Origin: CAYPNF01 sp964411985
Lineage (GTDB): Bacteria; Verrucomicrobiota; Verrucomicrobiia; Limisphaerales; J093
Direction of reading: 5' to 3'
NCBI GenBank assembly: GCA_964411985.1
Contig: CAYPNF010000013.1
Span: 62,001 to 126,000, forward strand
DNA: 64,000 nt
Shown: positions 1-7,695 of the stretch, piece after piece
Layout of the letters: every line of letters begins with the position of its first letter
How positions within the stretch are numbered: position 1 is the first letter of the stretch
Notes under the pieces: model-generated
The model's database searches: none
What the model was told of the DNA's origin: nothing
Seen by the model: the letters and a program-made list of their open reading frames with translations, nothing else
Position numbers and translations under genes: made by a program

Positions 1-1171
1 GCAGGAGACCTGAAGTCCGATTGGTCTGGGCCAATTCGATCCACACCCGCCTGGCGGCGGTAAACGCACCCTCCGGCCGCGGCGGTACATAGCCCGCTTT
101 GAGCAAATCCACGTACTTTCGGTTCAGCTCGATGTACCTGCGGCCATATTCCTTGGAATTCGCGATGTCGGTCCCCTCGTGAAACTCGTTCCAGGTCTCC
201 ACCATCACGATCCGGGAAGGACGGGCTAGGAGCCGTTCCCACTGCCGGGCGAAAAAGGCGCCGTTCTCCCGCGCCACCACCAAAGGCTCACGCCCCGGAA
301 CAGCAGAATGGTCGTACCCCGGACCCAGGGAAGCCACGCCAAGGTTCTTCAAGCCTAGCGCCCCACCCCACGCGTAGACCTGCTCCGACGATACGTTCCA
401 GGAGATCTCCCGCACGAGGAAGGGCGTACGGCCTCCGAAATCGCGGGCAAAGCTCGTGCGCAGATACTCGATGCAGGTCTGATCATGGCGGGTGGCAAAG
501 GACGCGCTGTACAAGAATACGATGGGCTTCCCCTCCACCATCGCCCAATGCTTCGGGGGGATTAGGGAAAAGAAATCCCTCACACTCTCGTAGAACCACT
601 CCCGACCATAGGGCGTGGTAAGGTCAATGCGCTCCCCAGCCGTGTTGTATTGCAGGGTGGAGGTGTCGTAGAAGAGGCCGATGCGGGGTGGATTCTTGCC
701 TTCGGCCACCAACTCCTCACGCGCCTTCACAAGTGGCGGGATCCCCGAGTAACTCCATGGCTGTTGCTCCACTGGTTTGCCCGGCAGGATCTGGGAAGGT
801 TCGCCCCAATACACCGGCATCGCCACATCGATCCCCGCGGCCATCATGTCCAGCAACTGGGTCTTATGCCAGGCCTTGGACTTCCAGGAAAAATCCGTGA
901 CCGTGGCGGGATGATCGGTTAAGGCATCCGAACCATCGCCATTCACCAGGTGCGCTTGGCTATAAACGTCGTACCAATAGAAATAGGGAGTCGTGATGAC
1001 GAAGTTATTGCTGCGGAAAGAGGGCAGATTCGCAAGATCGTCCGGGTTCAGGTTCACATACGGTCCCAGCGGGGGATGGATCTGGTCCGCCGCACGCAAA
1101 GGAGCAAGAAGCAAAAGCACACCGAATGCCGCCTCGAGACAAATCGGCCAACCGCTTGACAGTAGTTTCAT
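1..1171 (-). CDS. GH99-like secreted glycosidase, C-terminus cut by window edge
   Basis: Partial gene reading off the left edge; 390 codons are visible without a stop. The start ATG (1169-1171) gives MKLLSSGWPI and a hydrophobic signal peptide ending near LRAADQ. The protein contains IGLFYDTSTLQYN, GIDVAMPVYWGEP and VETWNEFHEGTDI. These are the kind of barrel-strand motifs seen in GH71/GH99-like and DUF5010-type polysaccharide hydrolases, where the glutamate of WNEF.EG sits at the active-site end of the barrel. It is probably exported and acts on polysaccharide. A second protein of this type lies at 58478-60676, again near a Gfo/Idh/MocA gene. Its start is only 40 bp from the signal-peptide start of the divergent next gene. 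The family is from memory; substrate unknown. Confidence 0.75.
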   Translation of the reverse strand, partial: MKLLSSGWPICLEAAFGVLLLLAPLRAADQIHPPLGPYVNLNPDDLANLPSFRSNNFVITTPYFYWYDVYSQAHLVNGDGSDALTDHPATVTDFSWKSKAWHKTQLLDMMAAGIDVAMPVYWGEPSQILPGKPVEQQPWSYSGIPPLVKAREELVAEGKNPPRIGLFYDTSTLQYNTAGERIDLTTPYGREWFYESVRDFFSLIPPKHWAMVEGKPIVFLYSASFATRHDQTCIEYLRTSFARDFGGRTPFLVREISWNVSSEQVYAWGGALGLKNLGVASLGPGYDHSAVPGREPLVVARENGAFFARQWERLLARPSRIVMVETWNEFHEGTDIANSKEYGRRYIELNRKYVDLLKAGYVPPRPEGAFTAARRVWIELAQTNRTSGLL

Positions 1172-1211
1172 CAGTGCTACGATGGCACAAATCCCTACCA
1201 GCTCAATGCCT

Positions 1212-3278
1212 ATGAAGCCATCTCCAAGTGGTCGGACTGTCTCGCGTTTCGGCAAATACCTCCGATGTTTGCTGCCGTTGGTTGTGCTGCCTCTCCTTCA
1301 GGCTCAGACTGGCCCGTTCTCCCCGGACGACTGGCCCACACCACGGGATCCTGAAAAAATCGTGCATTATGTGGTTACGGATGGCGGTCTGACTCCCCCG
1401 GGAGCCAATTGGACGGAGGAAGGCCTTCGCATTCTCTCGGGCGGCGATCAGGGAACCCAGGATCGGAACATCGGTGGACATATAGGGAAGAAAGTAACTG
1501 GAAATTATCTGAATATCGCCGACTCGGACTATGCCGCCTGGAAAGACGAGGAGTTCATAGACATTCTCGTCCAAGTCTATGGGGATCAGACGCTTTTCAC
1601 CGCCCAAGGGAATCCACGAAATTACGAGTTCCTGACCGGGTGTCTGCCCGAGCTGGCGTCACCTGTGGGGGGCCAGATTCCGGTCGAGGCCAATAACAAG
1701 CGATGGAATTGGTTCTTGTTCCGCATCCCGAACGGCACGCGCGGGGATGGGACGCGCTTTGTTGGCTCCGTACCTGCGGGATCGCAGGGAGACACCAGCG
1801 CAGGGGGCGTGAACGGCGGGACGATTCGTTTTCAAGGTGTTCCTGGTATCACCATCCGAGTCATCGCGTTCGGACAACAGGGAGCTTTCGGCGAGCCAGC
1901 GGACATTAATCTGTTCTTTTCCGCCGACTATTGTGAGCCGGAACCGCCCACGAACCTGGTGGGAATCGATTTCCAGCACGGGATCACCAATCATCTGACG
2001 GTGCTCAATGATGGGGACCAGACGGTCACTCTTTCGGACAACGTGGGGCCCGCCGGAGACAAACGGCGCGTGGTCACGCCCAACGGAACTTACCTCAATT
2101 TTGGGATCCTCGACCTTTATCTAGGCAAACCCTGCAACGATCCCCGCGCGATGAAGCTGGGCATCGAGTTCTACGACGCACCCGAGTTTGCAGGAATGGA
2201 CGTTCGGTTTGGCCCCGAGGCCTATGCAACAGATGACAAGGGAGGAACAGGCGTTTATCCAGCCGAGAAACGCCAGGTACTCACGGGCAGCGGCAAGTGG
2301 ATCCGGCGCTCCTGGACCGTTCCCGCGGTCAATCTAAAAGGAATCAACACGAAAACCCTCACCGGCGGCCCGAGGCTGATCTCGGAGAACGGCCAAGTAA
2401 GCGTATCCGCTTTCTATCTCGGAATCCTGCGCACCGGGACGAACGCCTTGGCAGGCCAAGATCCCCTGTCCGATTGGTATGAAGATCCGAATATCTGCAC
2501 CGACGCTTACGGGAGCTTCGCGGAACTGGACCTCGCCAAAGGGACCAAGAACGGTCTGGACGTAGGCTCGAGTCAAGGCGATCAAGAAATGGTTTTGGCG
2601 GAGGCAGGACCCGCGTCGGACCGCCGCAATGCGATTCGGCCTGCCCGCGAGGACGGCTCCGGCGGGTTTGCCCACCAATTCCTGAACTTTGCCATCACCG
2701 ACCAGGCTCTAGGCCCGAGTACCCAGCCTCCCGCGCTGCTGGCCATCTGCGCCACCTACTATGACGACCCAGCGCTCGTAGGAAAACGGTTCCGCCCGGA
2801 AGTCTACGTCACCGAGATCAACGGCGTGGAAACCTTCGGTTTCACGACCACGAATTATTGGGTGACGTTAGAAGGCACAGACAAATGGCGCGAAGCCTAC
2901 TGGGAGATCAGTGGCATGAAGTTTGTCGGGGTAAATCAAGCTCCTCAAGCCGCCGCGCGATTCGAACTTGAGGACAAAATCTTCTTCACCAGCCTCCGGT
3001 ATGGCGTCATCCGGCCCTGCGGCCCCAACGCGGGCGTGAACCCGCTCCAGTCCTGCAAGCCCAAGACGGATGTCCAGCTGGTGGCTTCGGCCGGAGCGAA
3101 CAACACGGTGCGGATTGCCTGGCCTGCGGCCGCCACGGGCTTCATCCTGCAGTCCACTCCCACCTTGGGAACCGCCTCCTGGTCCAATGTGGACGTCACC
3201 CCCACTGTCGAGGGAGAGCAGCAGTTTGTGCTGATTCCCATGAGCAACAAGGCGGTCTTCTTCCGACTCACTCAGTGA
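1212..3278 (+). CDS. Secreted protein with two repeated domains and a C-terminal sorting-like domain
   Basis: About 688 residues. The start at 1212 was chosen because it gives a compact signal peptide (MKPSPSGRTV, then LLPLVVLPLLQAQ); in-frame ATGs at 1182 and 1206 are alternatives. Residues ~250-420 and ~434-613 look like two copies of one domain. Both contain an F/YYD.P segment, a GKW.R or DKWRE.W segment and an F..LRYG/FYLGILR-like strand, and each ends in NPL or DPL. The C-terminal ~65 residues (FILQSTPTLGTASW through FFRLTQ) resemble the tails of other secreted proteins in this window. I do not recognise a catalytic motif. It lies directly upstream of a Gfo/Idh/MocA gene (18 bp) and may be co-transcribed with it. 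Function unknown; a carbohydrate-binding or surface role is a guess. Confidence 0.75.
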   Translation: MKPSPSGRTVSRFGKYLRCLLPLVVLPLLQAQTGPFSPDDWPTPRDPEKIVHYVVTDGGLTPPGANWTEEGLRILSGGDQGTQDRNIGGHIGKKVTGNYLNIADSDYAAWKDEEFIDILVQVYGDQTLFTAQGNPRNYEFLTGCLPELASPVGGQIPVEANNKRWNWFLFRIPNGTRGDGTRFVGSVPAGSQGDTSAGGVNGGTIRFQGVPGITIRVIAFGQQGAFGEPADINLFFSADYCEPEPPTNLVGIDFQHGITNHLTVLNDGDQTVTLSDNVGPAGDKRRVVTPNGTYLNFGILDLYLGKPCNDPRAMKLGIEFYDAPEFAGMDVRFGPEAYATDDKGGTGVYPAEKRQVLTGSGKWIRRSWTVPAVNLKGINTKTLTGGPRLISENGQVSVSAFYLGILRTGTNALAGQDPLSDWYEDPNICTDAYGSFAELDLAKGTKNGLDVGSSQGDQEMVLAEAGPASDRRNAIRPAREDGSGGFAHQFLNFAITDQALGPSTQPPALLAICATYYDDPALVGKRFRPEVYVTEINGVETFGFTTTNYWVTLEGTDKWREAYWEISGMKFVGVNQAPQAAARFELEDKIFFTSLRYGVIRPCGPNAGVNPLQSCKPKTDVQLVASAGANNTVRIAWPAAATGFILQSTPTLGTASWSNVDVTPTVEGEQQFVLIPMSNKAVFFRLTQ

Positions 3279-3296
3279 TCATGCCCCCGGACACAC

Positions 3297-4865
3297 ATGA
3301 ATGCTAACCGACGCACCCTGAAACCAGCGAATCCTCGAGCTCTCTCCCGCCGCAAGTTTATGATCACCGGCGGAGCGGCCGCCACCGCCTTTGCCGTGGT
3401 GCCTCGCCACGTCCTGGGCGGAGCAGGGTTCGTCGCTCCAAACGAGAAGATCGCCATGGCCTACATCGGCTGCGGCACCCAGGGTCTGCGCGAGATGCTC
3501 GACATGCTGAAAATGCCGGAGGTCCAAATCGTGGCCGTCTGCGATCCCATCCGCGACTCCAACGAATATGTCGATTGGTCACCGGACGGCTTGCGTTCCT
3601 CCATCGCCCAGGCGCTAGGTAATCCGGATTGGCGCAAGGCCAAGGGCGGGATCCCCGGCGGGCGCGAAGTCGGGAAGGAAATCGTGGAGGCCTACTACGC
3701 CAAGGCCCGCGGAACGGAGAAGTTCAAGGGATGCACTCCGTACCTCGATTTCCGGGAGCTGCTGGAGGCGGAGAAAGACGTCAACGCCGTCAAAGTCATG
3801 ACTCCCGATCACCTTCACGCCACGGTCGCCATCGCGGCGATGAAGAAGGGGAAGCACACCATCACCCACAAACCTCTGGCCAACCGTTTGAATGAGGCCC
3901 GCATGGTGATCGAGGTGGCTCGTGCCACGAAGGTAGGAACGCATTTCCTCGCGGCGAGTGACGGCTCGCGTGCCCGCACCATCAAGGCCTGGATCGATGC
4001 CGGCGCCATCGGGAAGCTCCGGGAGATTCACAATTGGTCCAACCGCCCCGTCTGGCCCCAGTACCCCACCCTCCCCACCGACACCCCGCCCATCCCTGAG
4101 GGATTCGACTGGAACCTCTGGCTCGGCCCCTCCCTGGATCGACCGTACCATCCCCACTACACTCATACCGTGTTTCGCGGCTGGTATGAGTTTGGCGGAG
4201 GAGCGATTGCGGACATGGGGCACTATAGCCTCTTGCCGGTCTTTAACGAGTTCCAACTCGACGCCCCTTACTGCGTGGAGTCCAGGCCCGCGCACGTGTG
4301 CACGCTCAAGAACAACGTGGCGGTCCAGGTCCGAAATGATTACTCCTTCCCCGCGGCATGCACCGTTCGCCTGCGGTTTGCCGCCAAAGCCGACCGTCCG
4401 GCGCTCGATCTGTACTGGTACGACGGTTCGATGCGGCCGCGGATTCCGGAAGAGCTGGAAGAGGACCAGAAGGAACTCGAGGCCGAGGGGATGATGTTCG
4501 TAGGTGACGAAGGCAAAATCCTGACCGGCTTCCTCGGAGAAAACCCCACGATTCTCCCCGCCAAGAAAGGGAAGGATTTCCAAGCGTCCAAGAACTTGCC
4601 CGCGGCGCAGGAGCAAGACCGGGAGCGAACTCGGCGACAAGCCAGCGGCGCGTGGGTGGAAGCCTTCCGCGGCGGGAAGCCGACCTTCGGCGACTTTGCC
4701 CTGGCCGGCCCCATCTCGGATGCCTTCAACCTCGCCGCCGTCTCCCTGCGCATGGGAGGCAAGACCCTGCGTTTCGATGCCTCCGCCGGAAAGGTCACCA
4801 ATCTTCCGGATGCCAACAAGTACCTGGGACGCGAGTACCGGAAGGGTTGGGAACTGACCGTTTAG
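3297..4865 (+). CDS. Gfo/Idh/MocA family oxidoreductase, Tat-exported
   Basis: 522 residues. The N-terminus has a twin-arginine signal (SRRKFM at residues 17-22, then an Ala-rich hydrophobic stretch). A Rossmann NAD(P)-binding part follows (AYIGCGTQGLREML, VAVCDPIRDSN), then the family motif around VMTPDHLHATVAIAAMKKGKH and THKPLANRLNEA, which corresponds to the EKP region, here with H in place of E. Length is slightly above the usual 350-450 because of the leader and insertions. In this phylum such exported enzymes oxidise or reduce sugars and their derivatives in the periplasm, often forming 3-keto glycosides. It follows the secreted protein at 1212 by 18 bp. Its stop overlaps that of the convergent PepSY gene by 4 bp. 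Substrate not deducible. Confidence 0.9.
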   Translation: MNANRRTLKPANPRALSRRKFMITGGAAATAFAVVPRHVLGGAGFVAPNEKIAMAYIGCGTQGLREMLDMLKMPEVQIVAVCDPIRDSNEYVDWSPDGLRSSIAQALGNPDWRKAKGGIPGGREVGKEIVEAYYAKARGTEKFKGCTPYLDFRELLEAEKDVNAVKVMTPDHLHATVAIAAMKKGKHTITHKPLANRLNEARMVIEVARATKVGTHFLAASDGSRARTIKAWIDAGAIGKLREIHNWSNRPVWPQYPTLPTDTPPIPEGFDWNLWLGPSLDRPYHPHYTHTVFRGWYEFGGGAIADMGHYSLLPVFNEFQLDAPYCVESRPAHVCTLKNNVAVQVRNDYSFPAACTVRLRFAAKADRPALDLYWYDGSMRPRIPEELEEDQKELEAEGMMFVGDEGKILTGFLGENPTILPAKKGKDFQASKNLPAAQEQDRERTRRQASGAWVEAFRGGKPTFGDFALAGPISDAFNLAAVSLRMGGKTLRFDASAGKVTNLPDANKYLGREYRKGWELTV

Positions 4866-5545
4866 TAGATCGACCGCAAGCCGAAGCAGAATAGCCCACA
4901 GGTCAAAACGCCAAGCCCGAGGGCAACCCAGCCCAGGGCTCTGGATTGACGGCGACCCCACCATAGGCCGAGGCTGGTGAAAACCAGTACAATCGTTCCG
5001 GCCGCGGTGGCGTCCATGGCCAATGCCCAAAGGGAAGTTACGAGCCAATCACGCTGGTTCTTTGCGTCGTCCATGCGCACGCCGGTAAAGGTGTGGAGGA
5101 TTCTCAGTATCCCCCAACCGTTCAATTTGATCTCGTGCACATTCGCATGCAGCCCGGCGAAATCCGCTTTCACCTCCAGGATTTGACCGGGACGGCTGAT
5201 CCGGAACTCCAAAAGCTTGTCATCCGCACGGGTTCGCGTCCATTCCACTTCCCCCGCAAGGCCGAGCTGCCTCATTAGATCTTGAGCCTGCGCCAGATCC
5301 CCCCCCGCAGCAGGCGCGACGATGGTGCGCTCAAAATCAGACTCGTGTCGGTTCGCCCAGAACTCGGAGAATCGCCATTGGGAGTGGTTCAGGAGGAGAC
5401 CGGTTCCGGTAAACAGCCAGAGGAAGAAGAAGAAATACAATCCAACGTACGAGTGCAGCCTGCGGCAGACAGCATACCATCGCCCCCCTCGCTCCAGCGG
5501 CTCCGCGAACGTCGGCTCCGTCCCGTCTTCAAAAGGCGAGTGCAT
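4862..5545 (-). CDS. PepSY-associated transmembrane protein (second of a pair)
   Basis: 227 residues with a PepSY-TM layout: a helix near residues 33-53 (SYVGLYFFFFLWLFTGTGLLLNH), a periplasmic PepSY-like segment, the conserved ILRILHTFTGV stretch, then two C-terminal helices around WLVTSLWALAMDATAAGTIVLVFTSLGLWWGRR and ALGLGVLTCGLFCFG. PepSY-TM proteins are inner-membrane proteins often tied to iron-siderophore reduction or metal handling. Its start lies inside the end of the upstream PepSY-like gene (17-bp overlap), so the two are translationally linked and probably form a heteromeric pair. No metal-binding cysteines are visible. The convergent neighbour's stop overlaps it by 4 bp. Confidence 0.8.
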   Translation of the reverse strand: MHSPFEDGTEPTFAEPLERGGRWYAVCRRLHSYVGLYFFFFLWLFTGTGLLLNHSQWRFSEFWANRHESDFERTIVAPAAGGDLAQAQDLMRQLGLAGEVEWTRTRADDKLLEFRISRPGQILEVKADFAGLHANVHEIKLNGWGILRILHTFTGVRMDDAKNQRDWLVTSLWALAMDATAAGTIVLVFTSLGLWWGRRQSRALGWVALGLGVLTCGLFCFGLRSIY

Positions 5546-6161
5546 AGATCATTCCAAACAGGGTGACGGCTCCCGCTCCCAGGAACCAAAGTCCCGGACC
5601 TCGGTCCAGCCGCATCACGTACCAGAGCAGGAACCCAGTGGACAGAGTGAAGGCCAGCAGGAGCACCGTGGCATCCGCAAGCCATCCCCAAAGCTTCAGG
5701 GGAAACCAATTCCCCCGCAACTGGACCAGGTGCGGGCCCGGAAACTTGTGCAGCGCGATCGAGGCATCCGCAAGACCCGTGCTCCTTGACTCCACCCGCG
5801 CCTCCTTCTTCTCCACGTCCAAGGTGACAATGGTGCTCCGGCCCGGAACCGAAAGCGGGATGACCCATCGCCTTTCCTTGGTGAGATGCTGAATCCACCC
5901 TGCCTCGCCATGAATGCCCGCCTGCGAAAACACCGGCTGCAAGGCATCGATCAGGACCCGACCCGAGAGTTGCTCGAGGTTGCGGGGTAAAGGCAACCCG
6001 GATACGACTCGGATTTCGGGTGGAGAATCTGGTTTTCCCGGTAACCAGCTGTGAACTAGGAAGAAAACGCTCACCGAATAGACCAAGGCGAACGGACTGA
6101 GAAACAGCCCCAGGTAAAGGTGCACTCCGCGAATCCAGGTGTGCGGTTTTCCTTTCATCAT
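5529..6161 (-). CDS. PepSY-associated transmembrane protein (first of a pair)
   Basis: About 211 residues. The start at 6161 (MMKGKPHTWIRG) was chosen because the open frame upstream would run into the SDR gene and has a non-globular, Arg-rich sequence. WIRGVHLYLGLFLSPFALVY is the usual first PepSY-TM helix (HxxLGL type). The middle part contains ALHKFPGPHLVQLRGNWFPLKLWGWLADATVLLLAFTLSTGFLLWY, equivalent to the conserved LH.FxG..L...W..L.D........SG...W block. A final hydrophobic pair ends at IYALAF. It is partner to the overlapping PepSY gene downstream and 43 bp downstream of the SDR gene, so all three may be one minus-strand operon. Likely role: membrane redox or metal handling. Confidence 0.75.
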   Translation of the reverse strand: MMKGKPHTWIRGVHLYLGLFLSPFALVYSVSVFFLVHSWLPGKPDSPPEIRVVSGLPLPRNLEQLSGRVLIDALQPVFSQAGIHGEAGWIQHLTKERRWVIPLSVPGRSTIVTLDVEKKEARVESRSTGLADASIALHKFPGPHLVQLRGNWFPLKLWGWLADATVLLLAFTLSTGFLLWYVMRLDRGPGLWFLGAGAVTLFGMIYALAF

Positions 6162-6204
6162 CGATGTGGTCGCAGAAGGAGGACCCAGCAGCAAAAATCC
6201 AAAC

Positions 6205-7491
6205 CTATCTCGTTTTGTGGGCGCGCCATTTCTCCAACAGCTCCTTTTCCCTATCCAGCCATGAACGTTCGCCCGCCTTCTCGGCGAATTGAGGCGCAAC
6301 CCGTTTCTGTAACTCCGCTGGCAGATCACGATACCACCCCAGGGTGTCACGGGCCGTCAACGCGAGCGGACGGAAAGCCAGTCCCTGTCGCAAAGCCCGC
6401 TGAATGCTGCAGCGATGAAATCCCGCGGTGTCCCCAACCGGGGGCGCGTAGAGCGGAAACGGACCCAAACCAACGCCTTCCGTTTCGAGAAAATGGGTGT
6501 CCAGCCACGAAAACGAGCAAGCTGACCCCACTCCTTTCCGAACGGCCTTGACCATGCCCTTCATCGTGAGCTCGCGGCCGGGGCCCGTGACATTGTAGAC
6601 CCCTACCACTTTTCTCTCAGCACAGTGAATCAGCCAATCGGCCACATCCCGCACATCAATCAGTTGAATGGGATCGGTCGGCATCCCAGGGACAGCCATG
6701 GTGCCACCCAACGAGGCCCGCACAGGCCAGTAAAGGAAGCGACCGGAGGTGTCGCGAGGGCCCACCATGTAGCCAGGGCGCACATTCGTCACGCGCCCCG
6801 GCATAGCGGCTTCTGCAGCTTGCTCGCACATGGCTTTGCCTCCGCCGTAGTTGACATAGTCCTTGCCCATGTCCTCGGTCTTCGGATCCTCGAGTGTCAG
6901 GATCGGGGCGGTCTCATCCGCATGAGGCACTTTCGTGTCGCGGTAAACCGAGATGCTCGAGATGAAGAGATACTGACCGACTGAAGGCGCGAGTAATTCG
7001 GCCGAGGCCCGCACCATGCGCGGGAAGTAGCCACTCGTGTCGATCACCGCATCCCACTGTTTCCCCTCCAGCTGGGAAAGGCCTTTGGGACTGTTCGGGT
7101 CTTTCTGCAAAGCCGCCTTGCCTTCGGTTCTGCGATCGTCAGCCGTTTTGTTCGGGTCCCGATTCCCATACAACTGTACGACCCCGGCAGGAACCACGGA
7201 CGGACGCCCACCGTCTTTGCGAGCTTCCTCGGTTCGCCCACTGTTGAAATGGGTCACGGAATGCCCTCGCGCAAGGGCAGACTCCGTGCACGCCGGCCCG
7301 AGAAAGCCTGTACCACCCAGGATGAGGATCCGAAGCGGCCTTGCACTCCGACTCTGGCTCCCCGCCAGCAAAGTGGACGGAACCAAGGCGGCAGCCCCGA
7401 GCGCGCGAGCCGATAGGAAGAGGAATCTGCGGCGGGAGTCGAGGGAAAGTCCCCGGTGGAGGCGACTGCTCGCATAACCTGCATGCTTCAT
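6205..7491 (-). CDS. NAD-dependent epimerase/dehydratase (SDR) with Tat-like leader
   Basis: 428 residues. The leader has the twin-arginine-like SRRRFLFLSARALGAAALVPSTLLAG. The Rossmann dinucleotide motif LILGGTGFLGPA follows at about residues 54-65. The extended-SDR catalytic pair appears as YGGGK (Y-x3-K), with FISSISVY supplying the upstream serine. Members of this family oxidise or epimerise sugars or isoflavone-like compounds; an exported copy is unusual in most phyla but is seen repeatedly in Verrucomicrobia and Planctomycetes. A C-terminal helical tail (ERSWLDREKELLEKWRAHK) follows the fold. It is the first gene of a probable minus-strand operon with two PepSY-TM proteins. The exact reaction cannot be read from the sequence. 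Confidence 0.85.
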   Translation of the reverse strand: MKHAGYASSRLHRGLSLDSRRRFLFLSARALGAAALVPSTLLAGSQSRSARPLRILILGGTGFLGPACTESALARGHSVTHFNSGRTEEARKDGGRPSVVPAGVVQLYGNRDPNKTADDRRTEGKAALQKDPNSPKGLSQLEGKQWDAVIDTSGYFPRMVRASAELLAPSVGQYLFISSISVYRDTKVPHADETAPILTLEDPKTEDMGKDYVNYGGGKAMCEQAAEAAMPGRVTNVRPGYMVGPRDTSGRFLYWPVRASLGGTMAVPGMPTDPIQLIDVRDVADWLIHCAERKVVGVYNVTGPGRELTMKGMVKAVRKGVGSACSFSWLDTHFLETEGVGLGPFPLYAPPVGDTAGFHRCSIQRALRQGLAFRPLALTARDTLGWYRDLPAELQKRVAPQFAEKAGERSWLDREKELLEKWRAHKTR

Positions 7492-7615
7492 CGGCTGACG
7501 ATACCCAGAACCGTTCGTGAGTCAAACCACGGTTGACCATACCCATCTCCTCTCCCTTCCGTTCGCTTCCTCGGCTTCATGGTTCTGATTCGGCACCTCG
7601 TCTTTTCTGACACGC

Positions 7616-7642
7616 CACTCGCCATCTTCCGATGGCGACTAC
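7616..7642 (+). repeat. Dispersed hairpin repeat, variant stem
   Basis: 27-nt motif with a perfect 7-bp stem and TTCC loop (cgccatc / gatggcg, 7620-7637). It matches copies at 35695, 36581 and 44771, except that one T-A pair of the stem is A-T here. That is a compensatory change that keeps the stem. It lies in the leader upstream of the 7696 gene start. Confidence 0.75.
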
Positions 7643-7695
7643 GCAGAAGCTCCTTTTTAGTTCTGCCTCTCCGCCTCCCGTGCTACGTTGACTGC

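Noticed and set aside
3615..5048. 477-codon minus-strand frame over the oxidoreductase
   Set aside because: Overlaps an unmistakable Gfo/Idh/MocA gene and runs into the PepSY gene. No domain visible.
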